17,351 nt of DNA from Proteobacteria bacterium UBA3588. GTDB taxonomy: Bacteria; Pseudomonadota; Gammaproteobacteria; Thiohalomonadales; Thiohalomonadaceae. The position numbers were made by a program, and so were the translations under genes. Where the stretch lies: the NCBI GenBank assembly GCA_002376325.1, contig DFMR01000131.1, positions 9,214 through 26,564 of the forward strand. Reading direction: 5' to 3'. The first letter of the stretch is position 1. Each line of letters opens with the position of its first letter. Below the pieces are notes generated by a model. That model was not told where the DNA came from, searched no databases, and saw only the letters and a list, made by a program, of their open reading frames with translations. Below, piece after piece: positions 6,366-13,420 of this stretch.

Positions 6366-7877
6366 ATGGCCACCACACCTATGGATATCCAGCGCCGCCC
6401 GTTTTCGGTGGAACCCTACACCAAAGTCATGTTGCCGGACGGCATCTTCGACACCGCGCTCAAACTTCAGCGCATCACCTGCTACTACACCAACACCTCC
6501 ACGAAGGTGCTCGACAACGTCACCATCTACCTGGAAGGCGTCGGCGATCCGGGCATCGTTCCGGTAGCGCAGAGCTACTTCTTCGGCGCCATCCCGGCCG
6601 GGGCCTCGGTGCGGGTCTCCTGGCTGGCCGACTTCGAGCACGGAACGCCGGGCAAGAAGATCGTCAGCGTCATCGCCCAGGCGGCGGGCATGGCCCCGGT
6701 CCGCACCATCAAGCAGATCTTCGTGTCGCAAACGACGCAGGACCCGGTCACCGGGGAATACAGCTGCACCGTCGAGGAGGGCACGCTCAAGATCAGCGAT
6801 CTGCAGATGATCGGACCGCGCGACAAGTGGTTGCCGTGCAGCGAACGCAACAAGGAGTGCCGCCCGAGCCAGGGGCCGTGGGTGCCGTCGAAGATGTCGA
6901 TGGCCTTCTATCCCAACCCGGCCTACGCCGGTGTCCACGGCGATCTGCCGTTCAGCGATCCCTGGTGGAAAATTCTCGCCTGGATCGTGGCCGCCATCGC
7001 AGCCATCGTGGCCATCGTGGCGGCGGCCCTGGGCGAAGGCACGGCGGGCACCGCCGTCGGCGGTACCTTCGACGAAACCACCGGCGACATCGAGTGCTGC
7101 ACGCCGGATCCGGGCGGCATCCCCCACGACGACGGCATAACGGTGGCCGGTGTCGCCTCGGCCATCGCCACCGCCGCCGTTGCGGTGGGGCTCTCCGATG
7201 CCGCCGACCCGTGGTGGCGCGGCCAGGAGGCGACGCCGCCCAAGCCGGGCGAACTGACCCAGGCGGAAAAGGTCGACGTGGAGTTCGGTTATCCCCACGA
7301 TGCGCCGGTGGCCGGCAAGCCCTATCCGGTCCATGTCGACTGGAAGTATCAGCGCATAACCACCGGCAACAGCTACGACTACGGCGTCGAGGAAACCCAG
7401 ACCAACATCCACGTCAGCGACGGCGTCGAGGTCGAGGTGCCCGCGCTGCTGCACGCCTTCAGCCAACCGCTGGTGATCGCTGCCCGCTTCAAGCGCGAAG
7501 ACGGGAAGCCGTTCTACGGGCCGGACCTCTACGCCTTCGCCTTGCTGCGCTCTCCGGGGAATGGCATGTACTTCCTGGTGGACCTGCTCGACGACGGCAT
7601 CGCCCCCGACAAGAAGGCGAACGACGGCACCTATACCGGCTCGCTCAACCTGGAGGCCGCCTACCGCTTCCTGCTGAAAAACACATTGCCGCTGGAGGGC
7701 AAATGGCGGGTATACGTGTTCGCCCAGGACATCAACGACGCCACGCCGGACATGCTGCCGGAGATTGCCGCCCAGCACATCGGCGGTTTCATGGTGGCCA
7801 GCGCCCTGAAGATAACCTTCGACCCGACGCTGCCCTGTCCGCTTGAGGCCCAGGCCACGGTCGACGTCGTGATGTAG
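6366..7877 (+). CDS. Uncharacterised Ig-like protein with hydrophobic hairpin and choice-of-anchor-X-like domain
   Basis: Protein of 503 residues, function unknown. The ATG at 6366 follows GAGGG and lies 4 bp after the previous stop. Residues 1-135 look like an Ig/CARDB-type beta sandwich (LQRITCYYTN, VTIYLEGVGD, VRVSWLADFEHG). The middle has a Cys-containing stretch (LPCSERNKEC) and then two hydrophobic helices, 200-222 (WWKILAWIVAAIAAIVAIV and on) and 258-276 (ITVAGVASAIATAAVAVGL). A Gly/Asp-rich loop holding a Cys-Cys pair joins them. Residues from about 310 to 490 resemble the choice-of-anchor X family, with DDGIAPDKKANDGTYTG at 409-425, possibly a calcium-binding turn. No N-terminal signal is visible, which is odd for domains usually seen on exported proteins. 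The two helices could anchor the protein or form a membrane-inserting hairpin. A strong terminator follows. Confidence 0.82.
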   Translation: MATTPMDIQRRPFSVEPYTKVMLPDGIFDTALKLQRITCYYTNTSTKVLDNVTIYLEGVGDPGIVPVAQSYFFGAIPAGASVRVSWLADFEHGTPGKKIVSVIAQAAGMAPVRTIKQIFVSQTTQDPVTGEYSCTVEEGTLKISDLQMIGPRDKWLPCSERNKECRPSQGPWVPSKMSMAFYPNPAYAGVHGDLPFSDPWWKILAWIVAAIAAIVAIVAAALGEGTAGTAVGGTFDETTGDIECCTPDPGGIPHDDGITVAGVASAIATAAVAVGLSDAADPWWRGQEATPPKPGELTQAEKVDVEFGYPHDAPVAGKPYPVHVDWKYQRITTGNSYDYGVEETQTNIHVSDGVEVEVPALLHAFSQPLVIAARFKREDGKPFYGPDLYAFALLRSPGNGMYFLVDLLDDGIAPDKKANDGTYTGSLNLEAAYRFLLKNTLPLEGKWRVYVFAQDINDATPDMLPEIAAQHIGGFMVASALKITFDPTLPCPLEAQATVDVVM

Positions 7878-7896
7878 TTTGTTGTCGCCCTGTTGA

Positions 7897-7932
7897 CGGC
7901 CCGCTCACGCGATCGCGAGCGGGCCGTTTTTT
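7897..7932 (+). terminator. Rho-independent terminator of the Ig-like operon
   Basis: CGGCCCGCTC (7897-7906) pairs perfectly with GAGCGGGCCG (7917-7926) around a 10-nt loop that contains GCGATCGC, followed by six T (7927-7932). It starts 20 bp after the stop codon at 7877. On the minus strand the stem could also block ybiT transcripts, but the A-run lies on the wrong side for a good U-tract there. Confidence 0.93.
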
Positions 7933-7945
7933 GCCCGGCTAAACG

Positions 7946-7981
7946 CGAATGATTCGGTTGCATTGCTCACCGCATCATTCG
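7946..7981. repeat. Inverted repeat downstream of ybiT
   Basis: CGAATGAT (7946-7953) pairs with ATCATTCG (7974-7981) across a 20-nt loop. The left arm also starts the near-palindrome CGAATGATTCG. It lies in the gap between the converging operon and ybiT, 28 bp beyond the ybiT stop on the minus strand, and may end or stabilise the ybiT transcript. No T-run follows on the minus strand. Confidence 0.45.
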
Positions 7982-8009
7982 GGTTCTGACCGTCCGGCGT
8001 TGGCCGCCG

Positions 8010-9602
8010 CTAAACCACACCCTGGCTGCGCAGATAATCGTCGTAGCTGCCGTTGAAATCGACGATGCCGTTGGGCGTCAGTTCGATGATGCGGGTCGCC
8101 AGCGAGGAGACGAATTCGCGGTCGTGGCTGACGAAGATCAGCGTGCCGTCGTAGTTCTCCAGCGCCAGATTGAGCGATTCGATGGATTCCATGTCCAGAT
8201 GGTTGGTCGGTTCGTCCATGATCATGACGTTGGGCTTTTGCAGCATCAGCTTGCCGAACAGCATGCGCCCCTGCTCGCCGCCGGAGATCACCTTGACCGA
8301 TTTCTTGATCTCGTCCTGGGAGAACAACAGGCGACCAAGGGTGCCGCGGATCACCTGTTCGTCGTCGCCCTCCTTGCCCCAGGTCGCCATCCAGTCGAAC
8401 AGCGGCATGTCGTTGGCGAAGTCGGCGGCGTGGTCCTGGGCGAAGTAGCCGAGGCTGGCGTTCTCCGACCATTTCACCTCGCCCGCGTCGCTCTCCAGAT
8501 CGCCCACCAGGCAGCGCAGCAGCGTGGTCTTGCCGATGCCGTTCGGACCGATGACGGCGATGCGCTCGCCCACCTCGACCAGCAGGTCGAGGCCACCAAA
8601 CAGCGGCTCGCCGTCGAAGCCCTTGCCCAGCTTGGCCACTTCCAGTGCGTTGCGGTAAAGCTTCTTCTCCTGCGAAAAACGGATGTAGGGATTCTGGCGG
8701 CTGGAGGGCTTCACCTCCTCCAGTTTTATCTTGTCGATCAGGCGCGCGCGCGAGGTGGCCTGCTTGGCCTTGGAGGCGTTGGCGGAGAAGCGGCTGACGA
8801 AGGTCTGCAACTCGGCGATCTGCGCCTTCTTCTTGGCGTTGTCTGCCAGTAGTCGTTCGCGCACCTGGGTGGCTGCCGTCATGTACTCGTCATAGTTGCC
8901 CGGATAGACGCGCAGTTCACCGTAGTCCAGGTCGGCCATGTGAGTGCAGACGCTGTTCAGAAAGTGGCGGTCATGGGAGATGATGACCATGGTGCTGTTG
9001 CGCGTGTTGATCATATCCTCCAGCCAACGGATGGTGTTGATGTCCAGGTTGTTGGTGGGCTCGTCGAGCAGCAGGATATCGGGATCGGAGAACAGCGCCT
9101 GGGCCAGCAGCACGCGCAGTTTAAAGCCGGGGGCGACGGCGCTCATCAGGCCGGTATGCTGTTCGATGGGGATGCCGACGCCGAGCAGCAGCTCGCCGGC
9201 GCGCGCCTCGGCGGTATAGCCATCGTACTCGGCGAACTGCACCTCCAGCTCCGCCACCTGCATGCCGTCCTCTTCGCTCATCTCCGGCAGCGCGTAGATG
9301 CGGTCGCGCTCATGCTTCACCTGCCACAGCTCGGCATGGCCCATGATCACCGTGTCGAGCACGCTGTACTCCTCGAAGGCGAACTGATCCTGGCGCAGCT
9401 TGCCGAGGCGCTCGTTGGGGTCGAGGCTGACGTTGCCGGCGGTCGGCTCCAGGTCGCCGCCGAGGATCTTCATCAAGGTCGACTTGCCGCAGCCGTTGGC
9501 CCCGATCAGGCCGTAGCGGTTGCCGTCGCCGAACTTGACGGAGATGTTCTCGAACAGGGGCTTGGCCCCGAACTGCATGGTGATATTGGCGGTGGTAAGC
9601 AC
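8010..9602 (-). CDS. ybiT: ABC-F family ATPase YbiT
   Basis: Ribosome-associated ABC-F translation factor with no membrane domain. The 530-residue protein aligns by eye with E. coli YbiT from end to end: MLTTANITMQFGAKPLFENI at the start and DDYLRSQGVV at the end. The first ABC domain has Walker A GANGCGKST (34-42) and Walker B LLLDEPTNNLD (about 178-188). The second has GPNGIGKTTLL, the signature ISGGEQGRMLF and MDEPTNHLD. The interdomain arm that reaches the tRNA P site is the charged helical stretch around RERLLADNAKKKAQIAELQ. As in E. coli YbiT, the first signature is not LSGGQ but APGFKLR. The start is GTG at 9602, fixed by alignment to the family N-terminus; the ribosome binding site is weak (GGAA). 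The gene stands alone on its strand, with 294 bp upstream before arfB. Confidence 0.96.
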   Translation of the reverse strand: MLTTANITMQFGAKPLFENISVKFGDGNRYGLIGANGCGKSTLMKILGGDLEPTAGNVSLDPNERLGKLRQDQFAFEEYSVLDTVIMGHAELWQVKHERDRIYALPEMSEEDGMQVAELEVQFAEYDGYTAEARAGELLLGVGIPIEQHTGLMSAVAPGFKLRVLLAQALFSDPDILLLDEPTNNLDINTIRWLEDMINTRNSTMVIISHDRHFLNSVCTHMADLDYGELRVYPGNYDEYMTAATQVRERLLADNAKKKAQIAELQTFVSRFSANASKAKQATSRARLIDKIKLEEVKPSSRQNPYIRFSQEKKLYRNALEVAKLGKGFDGEPLFGGLDLLVEVGERIAVIGPNGIGKTTLLRCLVGDLESDAGEVKWSENASLGYFAQDHAADFANDMPLFDWMATWGKEGDDEQVIRGTLGRLLFSQDEIKKSVKVISGGEQGRMLFGKLMLQKPNVMIMDEPTNHLDMESIESLNLALENYDGTLIFVSHDREFVSSLATRIIELTPNGIVDFNGSYDDYLRSQGVV

Positions 9603-9796
9603 GAAGATATTCCAGATACGTTGGTGAAATAGATAAACCGGCCCCGCCCGCCCGTGATCGGGGAGCGCATTTGCGTCGATGCCTGGCGGAAAAATACCGA
9701 ACAGCCGGAAGGGTTAAACCAGAATCGCGGTGCCGCGGCGCTATTGTCGCACAACCGGCGCAGTCATCGCACCACCGAATCCACGGAAAAGAATTG

Positions 9797-9884
9797 AACC
9801 ACGGGGGGCACGGAAAAATACTTCTGCAACTGTCAAAATCCCCGTGTTCCCCGTACCCAAAGGGCATAAATGTGCCCCGTGGTT
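9797..9884. repeat. CCACGG-type imperfect inverted repeat between arfB and ybiT
   Basis: AACCACGGGGGGCAC (9797-9811) faces GTGCCCCGTGGTT (9872-9884), inverted with a two-base length difference. Inside the arms further CACGG and CCCCGTGTTCCCCGT units recur, and another CCACGG stands just outside at 9781. The whole block looks like the dispersed intergenic CCACGG/CACGG repeats seen in many proteobacterial genomes. It fills much of the gap between arfB and ybiT; no protein-coding potential is visible here. Confidence 0.65.
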
Positions 9885-9896
9885 ATGACTTGTCGT

Positions 9897-10310
9897 TCAG
9901 TCGGTCACCTTGCCGCGCAGCGCCTTGACCTTTCCGCGTTTGTTCTTACCCTCAAGTCGCTGTTGCTGCGAACTGCGGGTCGGCTTGGTCGGGCGGCGTG
10001 TCTTCGGCACCGCCGCCACGCTTCTGACCAGATCCTGCAACCGCGCCAGCGCCGCCTCGCGGTTCTGCTCCTGGGTACGGTACTGCTGCGCCTTGATGAC
10101 GATGACCCCTTCCTTGGTCAGGCGCTGGTCCGACAGCCGCAACAACCGTTCCTTGTAGAACTCCGGCAGCGACGAGGCCGCCACGTCGAAGCGCAGATGG
10201 ATGGCGCTCGACACCTTGTTGACGTTCTGGCCGCCGGCCCCCTGGGCGCGGATCGCCGTCAGCTCGATCTCGCTCAGCGGGATCGAGACGCGGGCGGAAA
10301 TGGCCAGCAT
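9897..10310 (-). CDS. arfB: Alternative ribosome-rescue factor ArfB (YaeJ)
   Basis: Codon-independent peptidyl-tRNA hydrolase that releases chains from ribosomes stalled at mRNA 3' ends. The GGQ motif is intact in ITAIRAQGAGGQNVNKV... (E. coli: same block), followed by SSAIHLRFDV, LPEFYKERLL and EGVIVIKAQQYRTQEQNREA. The C-terminal tail is Arg/Lys-rich (KTRRPTKPTRSSQQQRLEGK, then VKALRGKV), the part that enters the empty mRNA channel. The start at 10310 (MLAISARVSIP) is chosen by alignment with the family N-terminus and gives 137 residues; an in-frame ATG at 10328 adds six residues, and neither has a clear ribosome binding site. The tail separates it from full-length RF1/RF2. Confidence 0.94.
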   Translation of the reverse strand: MLAISARVSIPLSEIELTAIRAQGAGGQNVNKVSSAIHLRFDVAASSLPEFYKERLLRLSDQRLTKEGVIVIKAQQYRTQEQNREAALARLQDLVRSVAAVPKTRRPTKPTRSSQQQRLEGKNKRGKVKALRGKVTD

Positions 10311-10429
10311 GGAGTCGTCGGGGCTCATGGGGGCGATCGTCTCACGTCGCGCAGCGGCAATGCAAAACACAATTGCCGCCTCAGGAAGACCGCGCGCCGA
10401 ACGAATCGTTTCGGCTATGGCCTGGAGGC

Positions 10430-11353
10430 TCAGCCGGGCACACGAACCGGGGACACGACCGGGTCGACATGGGTCATTACGCTGAGTACCGGATGGCGCT
10501 CCATCACCGTCTTGCGCGCCAGGACGGCGATCCTATGTCCCTCCTCCACCGTAAGGCTGCCGTCGATCTCCAGATGGACGTCCACCAGGACCATGTCGCC
10601 AGCTTTACGCGTCTTGAAGTCGTGCAATCCGAGCACACCCGGCGTGGCCAGCATGTCGGCCACAATATGCGCCACCTCACCCTCGGACGCCGCGCGATCC
10701 ATCAGATCATGGATCGCATCCCAGAAGAAACGCCAACCCATGCTGGTCACCAGGAAACCGACAATGACCGCTGCGATCGGATCGAGCAATTCGAATCCGA
10801 GCAGATTGCCGCCGATGCCCACGGCCACCACCAAAGACGAACCCGCATCGGAGCGCGCGTGCCACGCGTTCGCCACCAGCAGGCTGGAGCGCACCCGGTT
10901 GGCAACCGCCAACATGTAGCGGAACAAAAACTCCTTGGCGACGAGCGCACCCAAGGCCACCCACAGCGCCGCCGCATGCACGGACGGAATCGTTGCCGGT
11001 GACTGCAATTTGTGCATCGCGCTCCAAATCATGCCAACGCCGACGGCCAGCAATAATCCGCCCAGAACCATCGACGCCACGTTCTCATAGCGACGGTGAC
11101 CGTAGTGATGGTCATCATCCGGCGCTTTCTTACTGTGATGAACCGCGAGCAACACCACGAAATCGGCGACCAGATCGGAGAGCGAGTGGATGCCGTCGGC
11201 AATCAGGCCCTGCGAGCCGGAGAGAAATCCGACCATGACCTGCACCACCGTGAGCAGCATATTGACGAAAACGCTGACCCAGGTGCTGCGCTTGGTCGCG
11301 GCTTCGCGCTCCGGGGTGGTCTCGCTGTCAGGACGCTCAGCTGCCGTATTCAT
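10430..11353 (-). CDS. Cation diffusion facilitator (CDF) transporter
   Basis: Inner-membrane metal/proton antiporter that exports divalent cations such as zinc, iron or manganese. From the ATG at 11353 the protein has 307 residues, normal for the family. Six membrane helices are expected. The metal-site signature is in helix 2, ADGIHSLSDLVAD (Asp53, His56, Asp60, Asp64), and in helix 5, NAWHARSDAGSS (His165, Asp169). The conserved loop DDDHHYGHRRYENVA follows helix 2. The C-terminal cytoplasmic domain with the ferredoxin-like fold is present (VLVDVHLEIDGSLTVEEGH). A TTG at 11359 has better spacing to an upstream AAGGA and is a possible alternative start. The metal cannot be read from sequence. 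The next gene upstream, in the same direction, encodes a His-rich membrane protein. Confidence 0.93.
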   Translation of the reverse strand: MNTAAERPDSETTPEREAATKRSTWVSVFVNMLLTVVQVMVGFLSGSQGLIADGIHSLSDLVADFVVLLAVHHSKKAPDDDHHYGHRRYENVASMVLGGLLLAVGVGMIWSAMHKLQSPATIPSVHAAALWVALGALVAKEFLFRYMLAVANRVRSSLLVANAWHARSDAGSSLVVAVGIGGNLLGFELLDPIAAVIVGFLVTSMGWRFFWDAIHDLMDRAASEGEVAHIVADMLATPGVLGLHDFKTRKAGDMVLVDVHLEIDGSLTVEEGHRIAVLARKTVMERHPVLSVMTHVDPVVSPVRVPG

Positions 11354-11476
11354 TCTCAAATTCTATCCTTCGCACTATCGCAGTGGTCTACGCCTTAAAC
11401 ACAACGAACAAGTACCGCAGCTGTGCGGAACCGCCGGCCTTGCGGCGCCCTAACGCACAGACTTAAACAGGCGATG

Positions 11477-11875
11477 CTAAGTGGCCGAGCCATACCACAT
11501 TTGGTTCAGCACTCCCTGGAAGCCGTTCTGTGCAACGAAACCGAATAGCTTCATCGCTATCGGCAGCAGAACGACCAGCGTCACCGCGATCAACGCCAGC
11601 GCCGTCAACCCCACCAGCAGCAGCACGCCGGGATGTCGCGCCAGCCAATGGAGATAGGGCGCGTAGCGTTCGAAGTGGCTGCGCTCATGGCGATATGCGG
11701 CGCCCGCATGCCGATCCCACGGGGCCTGCTGGTGGTCCGGCGCATCATGAGGGTAGTCGCCGTCAGGGTGGCGTCCATGTCCGCCGTAGCGATAATCGTC
11801 ATGGTGATGATGGCCGTGGCGGTACCGCTTGCCGTGTTTGTGATGCCGCTCGAACAGCTGGTCGAAGATTCCCAT
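11477..11875 (-). CDS. His-rich single-pass membrane protein of unknown function
   Basis: Small protein of 132 residues with an ATG at 11875 and GAGG nearby upstream. The first 60 or so residues are extremely rich in His, Asp, Arg and Tyr (FERHHKHGKRYRHGHHHHDD, then YGGHGRHPDGDYPHDAPDHQ), suggesting metal binding. A hydrophobic segment follows (GVLLLVGLTALALIAVTLVVLLPIAMKLFGF, residues about 83-113, split here only as description), and then a short tail, GVLNQMWYGSAT. The topology is probably His-rich N-terminus inside or outside plus one or two helices. It lies 123 bp upstream of the CDF transporter on the same strand, so the pair may share metal handling; that link is inference from proximity. 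I do not recognise the family. Confidence 0.6.
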   Translation of the reverse strand: MGIFDQLFERHHKHGKRYRHGHHHHDDYRYGGHGRHPDGDYPHDAPDHQQAPWDRHAGAAYRHERSHFERYAPYLHWLARHPGVLLLVGLTALALIAVTLVVLLPIAMKLFGFVAQNGFQGVLNQMWYGSAT

Positions 11876-12004
11876 GCGCGCCTCAATCGTCTCCCTCGGG
11901 GTTATCGCCGAGAGTCTGCGCGCGCTCCCTTATGGGGGGCTTAAGGACAACACCGTCCTTGACGCCGGAGGATGGATGGCCGAGATTTCCCTGAGGCGGG
12001 AGGT

Positions 12005-12055
12005 ATGAAACGAGCCGGCGCTATCGGCATGGCAATGAAACGCCGGCGTCTATCG
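12005..12055. repeat. Imperfect direct repeat in the gap before the His-rich gene
   Basis: ATGAAACGAGCCGGCGCTATCG (described in two parts: ATGAAACG at 12005 then CCGGCGCTATCG) recurs at 12035-12055 as ATGAAACG followed directly by CCGGCGTCTATCG. The two copies are 30 bp apart and differ by a two-base gap and one inserted T. The 223-bp gap (11876-12098) shows no gene on either strand. The repeat may be a duplicated regulatory site or a replication-slippage scar. Confidence 0.5.
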
Positions 12056-12098
12056 AATCCAGCTTGTCAGCACGGGGGACAATGACGAATATTCATGA

Positions 12099-13004
12099 CT
12101 AGGGTTTGATCTTCATATCGATCACCAAAGGATAATAAGGCTGGAACGTGTGTGCCAGATGTCGCACGGTCACCAGATACCCCGAAAAACAGATGGCGGT
12201 GGCGTTGCGGGGATAGACATAGATTTTTCCAGCAGCACCATCAGGCATCACCTGTTCGAGCAAATGGAAGTCTTGCAAGGCATCCCCCTTCAGGAACCCC
12301 GCACACTCCCGCATCGCCGTTGCCATGTCGTTACCCAGGTGGGTCATATCGCGCTTTTCATATGCGCTCCCCGCCGCCGTCTCCGACACATGGTCCGCCG
12401 CCAGCCACATCGTTTTGTATTGCGCGGCATCGAGTGCATGGATGCGCGCGAAGACGTTGTCGTAGGACTGCGCCAGACGAACGAACTGCGGCCAATAGTG
12501 CTGGAAGTGTGCCTTGTCCCGTGCCGAGTAGATGAGAAAGTTCAACGTCGCCTGTTCACGAAAATAGGCGCCGGCCTCGTAGTTGCCCCACTTGTCGCCC
12601 TGAAAATAGTAAACCGGCACCTGCCTGCCGTCCGGCAGTGCAATCGGCGCACCCGCCCGTGCCTGATAGTTGGGGCTGCCGTTGGCACGGAACTCGGCCA
12701 CCGTCTTGTCGACCTGCTGCTGCGCCGACGTCGATGTCGATGTCGAACTCCAGTGGCTCACGTTGCCATAGACGATAACGGGGCTGTTTTCCCAGGTGAA
12801 TCCTTGGGGATAGAAGGTCATATCGAGTCCCTGGGCAACGCCGCTCTCGTTATCCAGTACCCAACCGGCCGGCGCGGTGACCGCGAAAGCGTGGTCATCG
12901 CCGAACAGTGTGCCGCGACCGCCGTCGACGGCAGCGGCGAACACCGCCCGCGCCACGATCAATACGGACAACAACACCAGGAATCGTACGCAGTACGTGC
13001 CCAT
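12099..13004 (-). CDS. Secreted two-part protein of unknown function
   Basis: Protein of 301 residues with a Sec signal peptide (MGTYCVRFLVLLSVLIVARA, cleavage probably near AVFAAA). The ATG at 13004 overlaps the previous stop as TGATG and has GGAGGG upstream, so a TTG one codon earlier is unlikely. Residues about 30-175 resemble a small exported domain seen in other proteobacterial proteins: AFAVTAPAGWVLDNESGVAQ, MTFYPQGFTWENSP, then YYFQGDKWGNYEAGAY. It contains a low-complexity STSTSTS stretch encoded by a tandem GTCGAT repeat. The C-terminal 115 residues (QYKTMWLAADHV, MRECAGFLKGD, ATAICFSGYLVTV) are a separate part with two Cys that could form a disulphide in the periplasm. I do not recognise that part. 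It is the last gene of a same-strand run. Confidence 0.78.
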   Translation of the reverse strand: MGTYCVRFLVLLSVLIVARAVFAAAVDGGRGTLFGDDHAFAVTAPAGWVLDNESGVAQGLDMTFYPQGFTWENSPVIVYGNVSHWSSTSTSTSAQQQVDKTVAEFRANGSPNYQARAGAPIALPDGRQVPVYYFQGDKWGNYEAGAYFREQATLNFLIYSARDKAHFQHYWPQFVRLAQSYDNVFARIHALDAAQYKTMWLAADHVSETAAGSAYEKRDMTHLGNDMATAMRECAGFLKGDALQDFHLLEQVMPDGAAGKIYVYPRNATAICFSGYLVTVRHLAHTFQPYYPLVIDMKIKP

Positions 13005-13384
13005 CAACTTCCCTCCGCCACCGTGCCCTGGTGATACAGCGCCCGCCAGCCGTCCGCTGTCCTACGCCAGAGGGTGGCGCGGCGAGTAACGCGTTCACCC
13101 TGAACGAGGGTGTAGGTGAGCAGGTAGTTGTCCTGGGCGATCTCACGACAGTGGAAATCCCTGCTCCTCCACCGGATACCGCTGGCGCTGCTCCAGGACA
13201 TCGAGGACATACGCCCGGCTGTAGCGCGTCCCGACGCCCCCTCCTCCCAATAATCGGACACGATCATCCGCTCGAAGTCCGCCCGTGTGGTACCCAGCTC
13301 CGGCCGATGGAAGATCGGTTCGCGTGCCTCCAGCTCGGCAAAGACACCATGCAACCGCTCTTCTGTCATCAACACGGGTTCCAT
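13004..13384 (-). CDS. DUF4440 / SnoaL-like (NTF2-fold) protein with likely compensating frameshifts
   Basis: Small cytosolic protein of 126 residues, function unknown. GGAG lies 8 bp before the ATG at 13384. The N-terminal half (EREPIFHRPELGTTRADFER-like; here LEAREPIFHRPELGTTRADF) and the C-terminal half (DFHCREIAQDNYLLTYTLVQ, then RRATLWRRTADGWRALYHQ) match the DUF4440 pattern as I know it. Between them residues about 53-75 read GRATAGRMSSMSWSSASGI, unlike the family. The neighbouring reading frame over the same DNA gives RYSRAYVLDVLEQRQRYP, which is what relatives have here. So about one base seems lost near 13224-13228 and the frame restored between 13172 and 13160. The frame stays open, so a product could be made with a scrambled central helix. 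The stop overlaps the next start (TGATG). Confidence 0.75.
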   Translation of the reverse strand: MEPVLMTEERLHGVFAELEAREPIFHRPELGTTRADFERMIVSDYWEEGASGRATAGRMSSMSWSSASGIRWRSRDFHCREIAQDNYLLTYTLVQGERVTRRATLWRRTADGWRALYHQGTVAEGS

Positions 13385-13420
13385 TTACGAAACTCCAGCA
13401 AAACGACTCGAAACTGAACC

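Noticed and set aside
6966..7030. Repeated GCCATCG units in the second Ig-like gene as a regulatory or CRISPR-like repeat
   Set aside because: They simply encode the Ala/Ile/Val-rich membrane helix; no spacers or regular period exist. No CRISPR array, tRNA or rRNA was seen anywhere in the window.
6342..7778. 478-codon minus-strand open frame opposite the second Ig-like gene
   Set aside because: Val/Arg/Gly-rich shadow without a ribosome binding site; the plus-strand gene is coupled to its neighbour and ends at a matching terminator.
8461..9130. Degenerate first ABC signature in YbiT as a sign of decay
   Set aside because: E. coli YbiT has nearly the same APGWKLR sequence at this place, so it is a family trait.
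12721..12750. Tandem GTCGAT repeat as a possible microsatellite or phase-variable tract
   Set aside because: Only about three copies of 6 bp, in frame, encoding STSTSTS; changes would not shift the frame.
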